A DNA stretch of 56,111 nucleotides from an uncultured Bacteroidales bacterium (GTDB taxonomy: Bacteria > Bacteroidota > Bacteroidia > Bacteroidales > Bacteroidaceae), in the NCBI GenBank assembly GCA_902800305.1, contig CADCDP010000026.1, positions 1 to 56,111 on the forward strand, read 5' to 3'. The position numbers and the translations under genes are program-made. Of the stretch, positions 47,901 to 56,111 are shown in pieces; positions within the stretch are counted from its first letter, which is position 1, and every line of letters starts with the position of its first letter. The notes beneath the pieces are model-generated. The model searched no databases, had not been told where the DNA came from, and saw only the letters and a program-made list of their open reading frames with translations.

Positions 47901-50900
47901 TACACTCCAAGGTCTTTCTGCCGATTTCCGTCGTTCCGTCGTAGAACGTCACCTCCATGTTGTCTTGTCCGTTGTCGTCAACCTTTTGTTTGAAGGTGTA
48001 GCATACTTGGCTCAGTCCACCGTTGAAATCGATGGCCTTATCACTCACGGCTGTCTGCCCTTCCATGATGGTGAACAGTTTGTTGTCATGCGTCAAACCC
48101 AGTGTCACGTGGTGGTCATACGAGCCATGCACCAGCACGACCATATTCTTGTTGGTACGGTCGGGCTTCAGCATCATGTCGAACGTGAAGTCCTTATCCC
48201 CAAGGCTGCGGCCACCTTGTGTGTAGGTGATGCTGCTGCCCGTGAAGCGCAGTGCGGTGGAGAGGGCAATGTTGGTCGAGTTCGTCGAGCCTAACACCGC
48301 AAAGTTGTTCACCTTCGAGAGGTAGTTGCCCGCAATCTTTTCCGAGAACGAGATGATGATGTCGTCGCCGATGTCGAGGATGCCCGACACAGGCTTAGGT
48401 GTGCCAAACGGTACGGGGATGCGTGTGTCCTTCACACCGCTCAACACGGGCGAAGATGCCGTGATGTAGCCTCCAGCGTGGCGGCAATACACCACTGCCC
48501 GCAGGTCGTAGTTCTGCTCTATCGGGTCTTTCTCCCCATAGAAGATGGCATCGTCGATGTAGCCATCGTTCTTGATGAGCTTGCGTTCGCCCGAAGCCAG
48601 TGCCATGAGCGAGTCGCTCTTGTAGTAGGAGCATACGTTCACCCAATTCTTGTCTCCCTCGGTGGAGAGCTTGTATTGCAGTTCGATGTGGTCGAAACCA
48701 CGTGCGTTCACGTTGAAGTCCTCGATGCGCACAGGCATATAGTGGAGTTCCTTCTCTTTGTTGTAGGGCGACTCTGTGTTGAGCACCCAGTTGTCGCCAG
48801 GCGATGTGATGGTCACTTTGCCAGCCGATGGCAGGAAGTGTGCCGAAATGGTCTGCATGGAAGAGCGGTCGGGGTCGTCGGCATCTAAGATGCAAAGCCC
48901 GATGTCCTCATAGTCAAACTCTGTGTTGGCATACACCTCCACCTGCTTGTCGATGACCTTGTTGGCTTCCAGTAACACATTGATGCCGTTGGCTGTGAGT
49001 GGCATACCGTCAATAAAGATTTTAGCACCTTTCTGGTTCGATTCGTCGTTGACGGATAGCAGGAAGATGGGCGAAGTGAGGTTGGGCGTTTCACTCTCGT
49101 TGGTGAGGTGAAGCGTGAATCGCGCTGGTTCGCCGTAGGGCACGTTGCTCATCGTGGCCTGGTCTGTCCAGATGCGAGGATTGTCGATGGGAAGGGTCTT
49201 GGCATCGAGGAGTGTGCCACGGTTGTAGTGCTTGGTGTAGCGGGCATCCTCGTAGGGCTTCTTCGTGGCACCGCCACGGGTGCGATAGACAAAGTTGCTG
49301 TAGTCCTTCACGTCGTAGGACATAAACGGCTTGCTGCCACTCAGGATGGCATCCTTCGTCTCTTCCGAATACTTGTAGATGATGTCCATTTCTCCATTCT
49401 TGATTTTCTCCTCATACTTGGACACATCGACAGGGGTGCGATAGACATCGACGGTGAGGTAGGACTGGCGGTCGCAACCCAGCGAGAAGCCTGTCTTCTT
49501 GGTGTGTCCTTCGCCCATCGAGTTGTTGTCGTTGGCATCGTAGGAGAAGACGGGCTTGAACGACATGGTGAGATAGACTCCAGCTGCCTGAAATTCCACC
49601 TTCGTCACTTTGTCGTCTTCGTCGGTCTCCTTCCGGTAGTCGCCATCCTTCTTGAAGAAGTCTTTGGAGAGTTTGCCGAAGAAGTCGTCGCCGAAGAAGT
49701 TGCCGTTCATGCCTGGATACTTGACGTAGCGTTCCTTCTCGGTGGCGTAGCTGAAGCTTTCGGCATACTCAATCTTGCCGCCGCCATCGAAGCTGTAGGT
49801 GTTCACCTTGTTGGTCTCGCTCACGGTCAGTTTTTCCTTCTCGTTGGTGGCGAGGAATCCAATCCATGCCAGCATCTCTTGGTTGAGCGCGGCGATGGAG
49901 TCACCCCATGCTTGGGTGGATTCTTTCGGCACATATTGTGTGTAGGTCGGCTTGTTGTTGTCGTCCTTCAGGGTGTAGTGGTCGTCGTCGGCTGGCACAT
50001 GGCTCACATACACAGGGTGTCGGAGTCGGGTGGCTTGTGCTACTGCCTCTTCAGGAGTGGTGCCCATGGGCAGCATGAGCGACTCGCGGACACGCAGGAG
50101 CTGTTGCAGCAATTCGTTCTCGATGTATCCCTCGGAATGGACGAAGGTGGATTTCAGGCGGTTGGTGGTTTGCAGCACTTCGTCACGAATGAGATACACC
50201 TTCTGGCCTGTGGCATCCTCGCCTTCGGCCAGCACCTTCACCGTGCCTAAATTCACTTCGTAGGTCTTGCCTTCCATCGTGAAGGTGTTGCCCGTGGCTG
50301 GCACCAGCAGTTTGTACATCGACTCTGGCACCACGCGCACGGCAATGGCTTCCTCCACGGCGGTCTCGTCGGTCGTACCGATGTAGAGGTCGGCCACAGA
50401 ACCCACACTCTTGATGCCCGATGCCGTGGCAATCTTCTCGGTGGTCTCAAATTCGTAGGAGTAATTCCAGCCGCCAGAGTAGGTGGCGGTCAAGCCGATG
50501 TTGGCAATGGAGGCGTTGGACGAGCTGTTGATGAAGCCAGCTGTGGTGCCGACCAAACCGCCGTTGGCAAACTGTCCCATGTAGTAATCGGAGCCTTTGC
50601 CCAAGCCGATGGAGAAGTTGAAACCGCCCTCTATCTTGAGGTCGCTATGATAGCCATACCTCAGCTTAGAACCGCTCTCGATGAAGGCGCTACTCTCTCC
50701 ACCTGGAGGGTCACGCAGGATGTCGATGAGGTGTGGAATGCCCGACACCAAGATGCTGCGGCCTTGCGGTTTAGCCACCGAAGCCATCACGTAGCCCTGC
50801 ACGGGTTTGATGTCGTAGTAGGTATTGTCGTAGAGCAGCGTGAGGGTGAGGGAACGCAGGGCATTGTCGCCCTCGTTCGTGAAGGTCAGGTTCTGTGGCG

Positions 50901-53900
50901 TGAACAGGTAGGAGCCTTTGCCCTCCTCGTTGAGCTGGATGGAATCGGTGTTTTCGGTGTCAATCAGTCCGTTGTGCATATACACCGTTCCACCGCTCAG
51001 CAGCACGATGTCGTCGGGCGTGTCCTTCGTCACATTATTATAATAGTATTCCTCGCGGGCAGAGAGCGTCATCAGGACGGGGCTGCCAGCCATGAAGACG
51101 GGATGACCGAGGCTGTAGCCCTTGGTCTTGTCCCAAAGAGGTACATCCACCTCCTTGCCAAGGTTGTCCAAGGCGCGATAGCTCTTCAAGCCGAAGTAGC
51201 TCTCTTGTGTGCCCGTGAACTGCTCGCAGAGGAGGGTGGCAGGTTTGTGGTAGATGCGGTTGTAGGTGATGGTGTCGCCCAGCACCTTGTCGGAGAGGTC
51301 GAGCGTTTCGCCCACCTTGCCCGACTGGAAGAGGGTGGCGTAGCCGTTACAGTAGATGTCCGTCACCTTATACTTCGTGGGGTAGAATGGCACCTCATAC
51401 TCACCCGTCTTGTTGTCGGGCGAGATGGTGATGACGTAGCGGGTAGATACCATGCGAGTGGTGTCGCTCACGCCGTGCAAGTAGATAGAGTCGCGCATCT
51501 TGATGCTCTCGTCCATCTGGTCGCGCACAATCCAAGAGACATTGTCGCCTTCCAGCTGGAGCACGATGCGGATGCTGTCGCCAAGGTTGTTCCTTGAGAG
51601 CGACTTGCCCAATGGCTTGTTGCCCTGGTCAACACCACCCACCACGCGGCCACGCAGGGTGACGCGGGTCTTGTCCCACAGGAAGATGGCGCTGCGGTCG
51701 GCCTGCACATTGAGCTGGGTGGAGTCGGCACCTGCCACGGCATTGTGGTTGATGACGAAGCCCTTGTTGGCAAAGATGTGGCCTTCCTTCACCACTTGCA
51801 AGGTGTGGTTGCCTTGTGGGAGGCTGAGCGAGAACTCGCCAGCACTGTTGGTGGTCACGGGCTTGCCCTTGTCGGGACCTGTGCTCTTGGTGATGGTGTG
51901 GCCATCGAGCAAGAACTGCGCACCCAACACAGGAATGCTGGAGCCGTCGTACATGACGGTGCCCGCGTAGATGTAGTAGGTGTCCATGTAGAACACCACA
52001 TCGTTGAACAGGTTCTTGCTATCGGAGAAGGTGACCGTGCGTGGGGGGAACGTTCCTTCGTTACCCTTCGTCCTGACGGTCAGGGTGTAGCTGCCACTCG
52101 TCTGATAGACAAGGTCGCTAATCTCGAAGTAGCCCGAGTCGTCAGTCACCGCTTCGCCTATCGTTCCGCCCTGGATGTTAGACTCGTCGGCTGGCTTGGC
52201 TGTCACCGTGGCACCTGCCAATGCTGTTCCGTCGGCCAGACGAACATAGCCGCACACCATACCCTTGGGCGAACACTGTCCATCCGTCTCAGCGTAGGTG
52301 AGATGCTGGCCTTCGCAATCTACGATGGCCTCCACCCGATAGACATAGACATGCTGTGGTTGGGGCGATTCGTCGGTGTATTGTGTCTGCTGGTAGTTCG
52401 TCACGAGCACCGAGTCCTTCTTGTTGGGGTCAGCCTTGTCGTGGCGCAACACGCGGAAGTAGTCCACACCAAGACCGTTGGTGGTCCATTCCAGTTGCAC
52501 GCTCGACTGCTGCTGGGTGGCGGTCACGCCAGTAATCTCGCCGTTGAGGTTGAACTCGTAGTTGCTATCTTTGCCCATCTCCGTCTTGATAACAGCAGCA
52601 TTATGGCTGTCCTGACGGCTGCGCATACCGATGTAGAGCGGCGACTGGTTGCGCTCGATGGTGAGGTAGAACTGGTAATCTACGCAAGTGTTGTTCAGGG
52701 CCATGCTCAGCTTCCCGTCCTTCACCTCGTCGTCCGACAGGGTGCGCTGGTCGGTGTGGACAATTTCGCCCGCAGCATTCACCATCTCGGTGTGAAGCAC
52801 CATTTTGGCGCGTTCGTCCCAAAGGGCGATGTTGCGACCTGTTGCATCTTCGCTGTTGGCAACAGCAGCCGTGGGCACCGACCTCCCGTTCACTATCGAC
52901 CAGGCAGTCCCCAAGAACAGATAGACTTGAGTGAGTTCTTCGGGGGTGAAGTCGTGATAAATCGCACCATCGTCAAGTGGCAGCTGGGTATTGTTGGTGA
53001 TGCAGACAGATAGTGTTTTCGGTGTTCCGTTGTTGCAGGTGACAAAAGCATGAGTACGCTCGTGGAGGGTGGGCACATTGACTTGGCTGGGTGCAAAAAG
53101 CACACTTTCCAACGTCTGTTGTTCACCATTGCCTCCCCATCCGATAATGCCGCCTAACGAAGCCCGAGAGTTTTCGATAGAGGTGAGAGAACCATAGAAG
53201 GCACAATTCTTAATCACAGTTTCGCCATGAGCAAATCCTATCAGACCACCCAGGTCGTAGTGCCCTTTGATGTCAACGTCGCTCAGACAGTTCTCCACAT
53301 ACACCTTGCCGGAAGTAACGTCTGAGATGAGGCTGGCGGCTCGTTGGCCTTGGGAGTCGATGCTACCCTTCACGTGCAGGTTGCGGATGTGGCAACCCTC
53401 TCCCACTGCGGCAAAGGGAGCACAGCGATGTACATCCTTGTCGGTGTTGACAAGAGCGTAAGTCAGCGTATAGCCATTGCCGTTGAAGTCACCTGTGTAG
53501 GGCTTCTGATTCGTACCCACCATGTCCTGCACCTTGCCCAGGTCGATGTTGTTCGCCATGATGACATTCAGGCTCGTCTGCCCGCCATTGACCATATCGG
53601 CGAACTTCACCCAGTCGGCTGCATTGCGCAACACCAACCGTCCGTCAGCCGTATATTCAGTGTAGGCCTCAAAGTCCTTGGTAATCATCTTCGGACAAAC
53701 GAAATCGCCATCTGCCTCCCAGTTCGCACCCAATTGAGAGAGTAGGGTGGTGGGGTCAGTCACAAGCGTTCCCTGCTTGGTTCCGAGCATCACGGTCGCA
53801 TAGAGGTTGCTGGAAGAGGACGTGCCATCTCCATTGGAGCGGACAAAGGTGTAACAGCTCTCCGTCTTGACATCAACGGCTTGGGGAGCAAAGAGACAGT

Positions 53901-55809
53901 TGGTCAGCTGGATGGTTCCTCTGGTGAATCCCACAAAGCCGCCCCATGAACTGGTGCTCTTTCCCATCAGTCGGCCATCGAACATACAGTCTGTCATTTG
54001 GTGGGTGCCGTTGCTGCCATTGTTGTTGACCACGGCGATAAATCCACCATTCGTCCCATCCCCTGAAACAGTAGAGTTGATGGTGACGGAAGAACGGCAC
54101 CGCTCGATGGTGATGCCATCTGCTTTATCCATCACCCAACCAATCAGTCCTGCTCCAAACTTACGGTCGGCGTTGATGCTGCCAGCCGTGCGGAGGTCGT
54201 GAATCTTGACATTGCTGCCCACATGGGCGAAAGGAGCCAGTTTCGGACGATCCACGTCGCTCGAATAGTCGCTGAAGTCATCCGTCTGATAGTTCACCGT
54301 CAGCGTGTGCCCATTACCGTTGAACTCTCCGCGATAGGGGTGCTGAGGCGTACCCACCATGTCTTGGCAGGTGCCGAGATTCACGTCGTTATACATCACG
54401 GCATGAAGGGTCTCCTCACCCTTCTCGTTCACCAACGTGGCGAAGTCGTGCCAGTCTTCCTTGCTGCGGATGATATAGCGGCCTTCCAAGTCGTAGGGAG
54501 TGAGCGGCACGCTGCTGAAATTCCACGTGAAATCGACATGGTGGTTGTCGTTCACACCCCAGTCCTTCGATTTCGTCACCCTGGCATCGCTCAGGTAGGG
54601 GAGGAAGAAGCGGCTGGTGATGGTGGTCTTCGTCATACCTGCGGCCTCCGTCCATCCCCACATGGCGGTGCTGGAACGGCGCACACGGTAATGCACATCT
54701 TCGCTCTGGTAAGCAGAGAAGAGGCTCTGGTCGGTATAGGTATATTCTTCCAAGCTGTTGTCATTCGTCACCTGTCCGATGCTCTGCCAGTTGGATTCGA
54801 TGTCGTTGCCGAAGCAACGCTGCACCTCCCAGATGTCGGACTCCAGGATGTCCTTGTATTTAGGATAGTCCACCTTCCACTTCACCGTGGCAGTCCCGTC
54901 AGCGTTCAGGGTTGCCGTCATGTTCTTCGCGGTGTGGAGGATGGGCAAGTCAATCGGCACGGATTTCGTGACCACTTTATTGCCCTCAGAGTCTTTATAC
55001 GTAGTCTCGATGTAGAAACTTCGGAGAGGCTGGTCGAAGGGCAGATAGACAAACCCGTTCGTCGCAGTGGTGATAGTATTCGAATGCTGCTTGTTGTACG
55101 TGTCGGTGTAGTTATACGTCACCTTCTGCACATCGTTCGTGGCAATCATCCAAGGCACCATGATTTTGCCCGCATTAGCCATCTCGTAGGCAAGCATCGG
55201 AATCATCACCTCGGGATTCACCTCTGCCGGAAGGTCGTTGATGGTAAACTCCTGGCTCGGAATGCCTTTCACCTCTTCAGCATAGCGTCCCGTGTTACCC
55301 GTGCGATGCACATAGAAACTGAATTTCAGCTTCTTGCCGCGATACTCGTTCGGAATCGTCCATTCCGCCTTCACACGGAAATAATTCTGGTTCTTGTTCG
55401 GGCGATAAATCCAGATGCACTTCTCACTGGTGCTCACCACCTCGTTACCGTGGTCCAAGTCACGGATAATCTGCACCGTGCCTGGCACACCCGTGGTGAA
55501 ACTCGCCTTGTTGTAGAGGTGGTCACCATCGATGTCATCCTCTGCCTTGTAGTGCAGCACCGTCTTCTTCTCACTCTCACCTTCAATCGTCACGTAAAGG
55601 TTGCCATCGTCAACCCATGTGTCCGAACTCTTGGTGTCATACAAACCCAGAGTGATTTGGATAGTGTTCTTCGGGAGGTAGTTGACGGTGTAGTTCATCA
55701 ACTCATCCACATCCGTCGCCACTGCCCTTAGTGGCACGACGAGCCACAGCAGGAGGAATAGCATCCCTCCCAATATGCCGCAGCTCCATTCTTCTTTTTT
55801 GTGTTTCAT
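44980..55809 (-). CDS. Giant multidomain surface protein (3609 residues) with T9SS tail
   Basis: A single uninterrupted frame of 10.8 kb. A signal peptide (about 1-32) is followed by beta-rich segments. Two GLUG-like blocks start near residues 443 and 721 (YRGEFNGNGHTLTV, YTGDFNGNGYTLTY). A fibronectin-III-like part lies near 1110-1180, and three carboxypeptidase-regulatory-like domains near 1181, 1276 and 1376 (GYVRLADGTALAGATVTA, GTVMYDGSSIPVLGAQF, VTLRGRVVGGVDQG). A long region without a recognised domain (about 1400-2400) leads to two LamG domains near 2520 and 2733 (DKDFTFDMMLKPDR, YDDYTLMFWFRTEQ). The C-terminus WYTLQGLRLNRRPTEKGAYI plus FNGKKVFIK is a T9SS sorting tail. It is most likely an adhesin or glycan-binding fibre; no catalytic domain is recognised. 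Confidence 0.85.
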   Translation of the reverse strand: MKHKKEEWSCGILGGMLFLLLWLVVPLRAVATDVDELMNYTVNYLPKNTIQITLGLYDTKSSDTWVDDGNLYVTIEGESEKKTVLHYKAEDDIDGDHLYNKASFTTGVPGTVQIIRDLDHGNEVVSTSEKCIWIYRPNKNQNYFRVKAEWTIPNEYRGKKLKFSFYVHRTGNTGRYAEEVKGIPSQEFTINDLPAEVNPEVMIPMLAYEMANAGKIMVPWMIATNDVQKVTYNYTDTYNKQHSNTITTATNGFVYLPFDQPLRSFYIETTYKDSEGNKVVTKSVPIDLPILHTAKNMTATLNADGTATVKWKVDYPKYKDILESDIWEVQRCFGNDIESNWQSIGQVTNDNSLEEYTYTDQSLFSAYQSEDVHYRVRRSSTAMWGWTEAAGMTKTTITSRFFLPYLSDARVTKSKDWGVNDNHHVDFTWNFSSVPLTPYDLEGRYIIRSKEDWHDFATLVNEKGEETLHAVMYNDVNLGTCQDMVGTPQHPYRGEFNGNGHTLTVNYQTDDFSDYSSDVDRPKLAPFAHVGSNVKIHDLRTAGSINADRKFGAGLIGWVMDKADGITIERCRSSVTINSTVSGDGTNGGFIAVVNNNGSNGTHQMTDCMFDGRLMGKSTSSWGGFVGFTRGTIQLTNCLFAPQAVDVKTESCYTFVRSNGDGTSSSSNLYATVMLGTKQGTLVTDPTTLLSQLGANWEADGDFVCPKMITKDFEAYTEYTADGRLVLRNAADWVKFADMVNGGQTSLNVIMANNIDLGKVQDMVGTNQKPYTGDFNGNGYTLTYALVNTDKDVHRCAPFAAVGEGCHIRNLHVKGSIDSQGQRAASLISDVTSGKVYVENCLSDVDIKGHYDLGGLIGFAHGETVIKNCAFYGSLTSIENSRASLGGIIGWGGNGEQQTLESVLFAPSQVNVPTLHERTHAFVTCNNGTPKTLSVCITNNTQLPLDDGAIYHDFTPEELTQVYLFLGTAWSIVNGRSVPTAAVANSEDATGRNIALWDERAKMVLHTEMVNAAGEIVHTDQRTLSDDEVKDGKLSMALNNTCVDYQFYLTIERNQSPLYIGMRSRQDSHNAAVIKTEMGKDSNYEFNLNGEITGVTATQQQSSVQLEWTTNGLGVDYFRVLRHDKADPNKKDSVLVTNYQQTQYTDESPQPQHVYVYRVEAIVDCEGQHLTYAETDGQCSPKGMVCGYVRLADGTALAGATVTAKPADESNIQGGTIGEAVTDDSGYFEISDLVYQTSGSYTLTVRTKGNEGTFPPRTVTFSDSKNLFNDVVFYMDTYYIYAGTVMYDGSSIPVLGAQFLLDGHTITKSTGPDKGKPVTTNSAGEFSLSLPQGNHTLQVVKEGHIFANKGFVINHNAVAGADSTQLNVQADRSAIFLWDKTRVTLRGRVVGGVDQGNKPLGKSLSRNNLGDSIRIVLQLEGDNVSWIVRDQMDESIKMRDSIYLHGVSDTTRMVSTRYVITISPDNKTGEYEVPFYPTKYKVTDIYCNGYATLFQSGKVGETLDLSDKVLGDTITYNRIYHKPATLLCEQFTGTQESYFGLKSYRALDNLGKEVDVPLWDKTKGYSLGHPVFMAGSPVLMTLSAREEYYYNNVTKDTPDDIVLLSGGTVYMHNGLIDTENTDSIQLNEEGKGSYLFTPQNLTFTNEGDNALRSLTLTLLYDNTYYDIKPVQGYVMASVAKPQGRSILVSGIPHLIDILRDPPGGESSAFIESGSKLRYGYHSDLKIEGGFNFSIGLGKGSDYYMGQFANGGLVGTTAGFINSSSNASIANIGLTATYSGGWNYSYEFETTEKIATASGIKSVGSVADLYIGTTDETAVEEAIAVRVVPESMYKLLVPATGNTFTMEGKTYEVNLGTVKVLAEGEDATGQKVYLIRDEVLQTTNRLKSTFVHSEGYIENELLQQLLRVRESLMLPMGTTPEEAVAQATRLRHPVYVSHVPADDDHYTLKDDNNKPTYTQYVPKESTQAWGDSIAALNQEMLAWIGFLATNEKEKLTVSETNKVNTYSFDGGGKIEYAESFSYATEKERYVKYPGMNGNFFGDDFFGKLSKDFFKKDGDYRKETDEDDKVTKVEFQAAGVYLTMSFKPVFSYDANDNNSMGEGHTKKTGFSLGCDRQSYLTVDVYRTPVDVSKYEEKIKNGEMDIIYKYSEETKDAILSGSKPFMSYDVKDYSNFVYRTRGGATKKPYEDARYTKHYNRGTLLDAKTLPIDNPRIWTDQATMSNVPYGEPARFTLHLTNESETPNLTSPIFLLSVNDESNQKGAKIFIDGMPLTANGINVLLEANKVIDKQVEVYANTEFDYEDIGLCILDADDPDRSSMQTISAHFLPSAGKVTITSPGDNWVLNTESPYNKEKELHYMPVRIEDFNVNARGFDHIELQYKLSTEGDKNWVNVCSYYKSDSLMALASGERKLIKNDGYIDDAIFYGEKDPIEQNYDLRAVVYCRHAGGYITASSPVLSGVKDTRIPVPFGTPKPVSGILDIGDDIIISFSEKIAGNYLSKVNNFAVLGSTNSTNIALSTALRFTGSSITYTQGGRSLGDKDFTFDMMLKPDRTNKNMVVLVHGSYDHHVTLGLTHDNKLFTIMEGQTAVSDKAIDFNGGLSQVCYTFKQKVDDNGQDNMEVTFYDGTTEIGRKTLECTYFGNDGVFLGANLMADSIDNALIGNYEGEMLELRLWGRALEDDEIGRYAQKVLTGYELDLVDNWALNEGRENFSYDKAVGGSDMILMGTSWTVPEGISMKLDGEKGIKLKSEYFNRKAYDDYTLMFWFRTEQANGTLMANGMAQDEANSGMHFNIGVENGKLVFRSAGQEVNSQTYVSDGAWHHFAVTVNRPRNVGNIYIDEKLKQTFATEKLGGINGEELAIGATYTDANTAILPLKGNIDEIGMFEMVLPENLIQTFNTSTPSGEEMGTMVYLPFSRAEKLSDNAQHLMPTGISLRRYRDNKGKFSETRRDTIVAQGVVNEFADRQLYARMREKAQLENLEFSYVVDDQDLLLNLDVPEASIEKTNVYITVKDVADLNGNLTASPVLLDLYVYRNPLRWEQKQVNVYASYGEGASVEVKLKNLSGKRQNYTLQGLPVWITASKMAGVVDALNEESITLTISPYINIGDFNEKIFMVCDNGMSEPLPLNITIRGEEPVWSVSDGLKNRNITMHMVGRVLINNNVAHDPDDILAVFGDSHLLLGTTHIDVDQTALANEALAYLTIYNVSDNPTPLRFEFYDATTGQIHVVEPDRVLYPEGILFKPNTLVGSSSEPIVLTDTYEDVQTFRLKKGWNWLSAYIQPNPQTINELLGDAGEWEVGDGFEVLNSQGEPYQYSYKSKIHPNDPNQRIYFWDHGNDSIAINPAQMYRVYSKSEKRIYMDGWNARYKTITVKHGWNRIGYVSPINLPIATALTDYTDYASEGDIIKSQNEFATLNIISNNKVWKGSLKYMRAGEGYMIKRNAADTKTFSYPTYGFSSRYSGNSMTDAPARGPLFESTTAENMNVIAVTEGIDLEEGDRLVAYHGAEVCGVAEADEDGLFFLTVAESNTRAMTDVQFTIERDGEVVALTEETMAYRTNAVIGSVPEPTVINFIPADRYADGEWYTLQGLRLNRRPTEKGAYIFNGKKVFIK

Positions 55810-55904
55810 AAATAGTAAATTTGTGTATGATTAAATATAGTTGATTGTTACGCTATAAGATTAAATTTCGGAAGTTAAGTAATCGTTAAAAAAATAAATT
55901 GTAC

Positions 55905-56046
55905 ATTATATGCCCCTGCGGGGCGTGGAAAGAAAAAATAGAAAAAAATAGGCAAAAATATATAAAAAATTTTTTTCCATGTTTTTATTTATTTTTATTT
56001 ATTTTTCTTTTTAATGCCGCAAGCGGCAAATCATACCAAGTTATTT
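55905..56046. repeat. Second copy of the MITE-like repeat, opposite orientation
   Basis: Nearly identical, in reverse orientation, to 41914-42058. It contains GCCCC-TGC-GGGGC at the left, the poly-A/T middle, TGCCGC-AA-GCGGCA and the end TACCAAGTTATTT (56034-56046). The left terminal repeat is degenerate (AAATAAATTGTAC instead of AAATAACTTGGTAC). It lies about 100 bp upstream of the giant gene, where I see no clear -7 box. Confidence 0.85.
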
Positions 56047-56111
56047 ATATGCCCCTGCGGGGCGTGGAAAGAAAAAATAGAAAAAAATAGGCAAAAATAT
56101 ATAAAAATTTT
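56047..56111. repeat. Third copy of the repeat, cut by the window end
   Basis: Directly after TACCAAGTTATTT the sequence restarts with ATATGCCCCTGCGGGGCGTG and runs on as in the previous copy until the window ends. The copies are therefore in tandem, joined without a full left terminal repeat. Confidence 0.85.

Noticed and set aside
54199..55731. 510-codon frame antisense to the giant surface protein (similar ones at 49108-50250 and 51745-53013)
   Set aside because: The minus-strand frame is continuous over 10.8 kb with recognisable domains; the antisense products are histidine/valine-rich with no family features.
55899..56090. 63-codon frame in the terminal repeat, with a counterpart near 41766-41969
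   Set aside because: It is a translation of the MITE-like repeat; the frame is not kept between copies and has no start signals.

Overview
The window looks like chromosome of a Bacteroidales bacterium, most likely Prevotellaceae. Three things point there. Promoters read TAnnTTTG, often with TTTG or TTG about 20 bases upstream, which is the Bacteroidetes -7/-33 type. Several gene families are typical of the order (DUF4923-like, DKNYY, BACON, DUF2807/GIN, DUF3667). Three large secreted proteins end in the short C-terminal segment typical of type IX secretion (T9SS) cargo. I see no phage, plasmid, transposase or CRISPR genes and no tRNA.

Layout. 1-128: end of a 5S rRNA gene and its terminator. 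288-11876: housekeeping genes (uracil-DNA glycosylase-like protein, sstT, a DUF4923-like protein, glycerate kinase, a ComEA-like helix-hairpin-helix protein, a DKNYY protein, trpS, nadD, an outer-membrane helix-hairpin-helix protein, a Cu/Zn permease with HMA domain, a small cysteine protein). 11877-12690: no gene, but a palindromic repeat array followed by a promoter-to-terminator structured RNA of about 390 nt that I cannot name. 12699-19185: six-gene envelope operon (LPP20-like lipoprotein, DUF5683-like protein, BACON/LamG lipoprotein, transglutaminase-like enzyme, CHASE2 membrane protein, small secreted protein). 28023 down to 19422 (minus): nine-gene ABC export operon with a YtrA-type GntR regulator, a GIN-domain lipoprotein, MacAB-like parts and TolC. 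An inverted repeat matching the known YtrA operator lies on its promoter.

28464-34921: Nif3-like/zinc-ribbon pair, an orphan HsdR N-terminal domain protein, recJ-recQ-TPR. 39268 down to 34960 (minus): an aromatic amino acid operon (prephenate dehydratase, aminotransferase, DAHP synthase/chorismate mutase, prephenate dehydrogenase). It is preceded by a complete transcription attenuator: promoter, an 18-residue leader peptide with a Tyr/Phe run, an antiterminator segment beginning at its stop codon, and an intrinsic terminator. 55809 down to 39293 (minus): a secreted-protein region with a 3609-residue surface protein, a small lipoprotein, a GLUG-like protein, a DUF3667 membrane protein and a GH10 xylanase fused to a beta-helix region.

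The most unusual signals are non-coding. (1) Three loci carry short palindromes whose centres are exactly 23 bp apart: 3540-3604 (three units, inside the glycerate kinase gene and read in three frames), 11917-12015 (four units of unrelated sequence) and 28128-28215 (four units, three sharing the glycerate kinase motif). (2) The aromatic leader peptide attenuator. (3) A roughly 150-bp repeat with 15-bp perfect terminal inverted repeats at 41900-42058, found again at 55905-56046 and, cut by the window edge, at 56047-56111. (4) A 96-bp near-perfect palindrome exactly between the trpS and nadD promoters.
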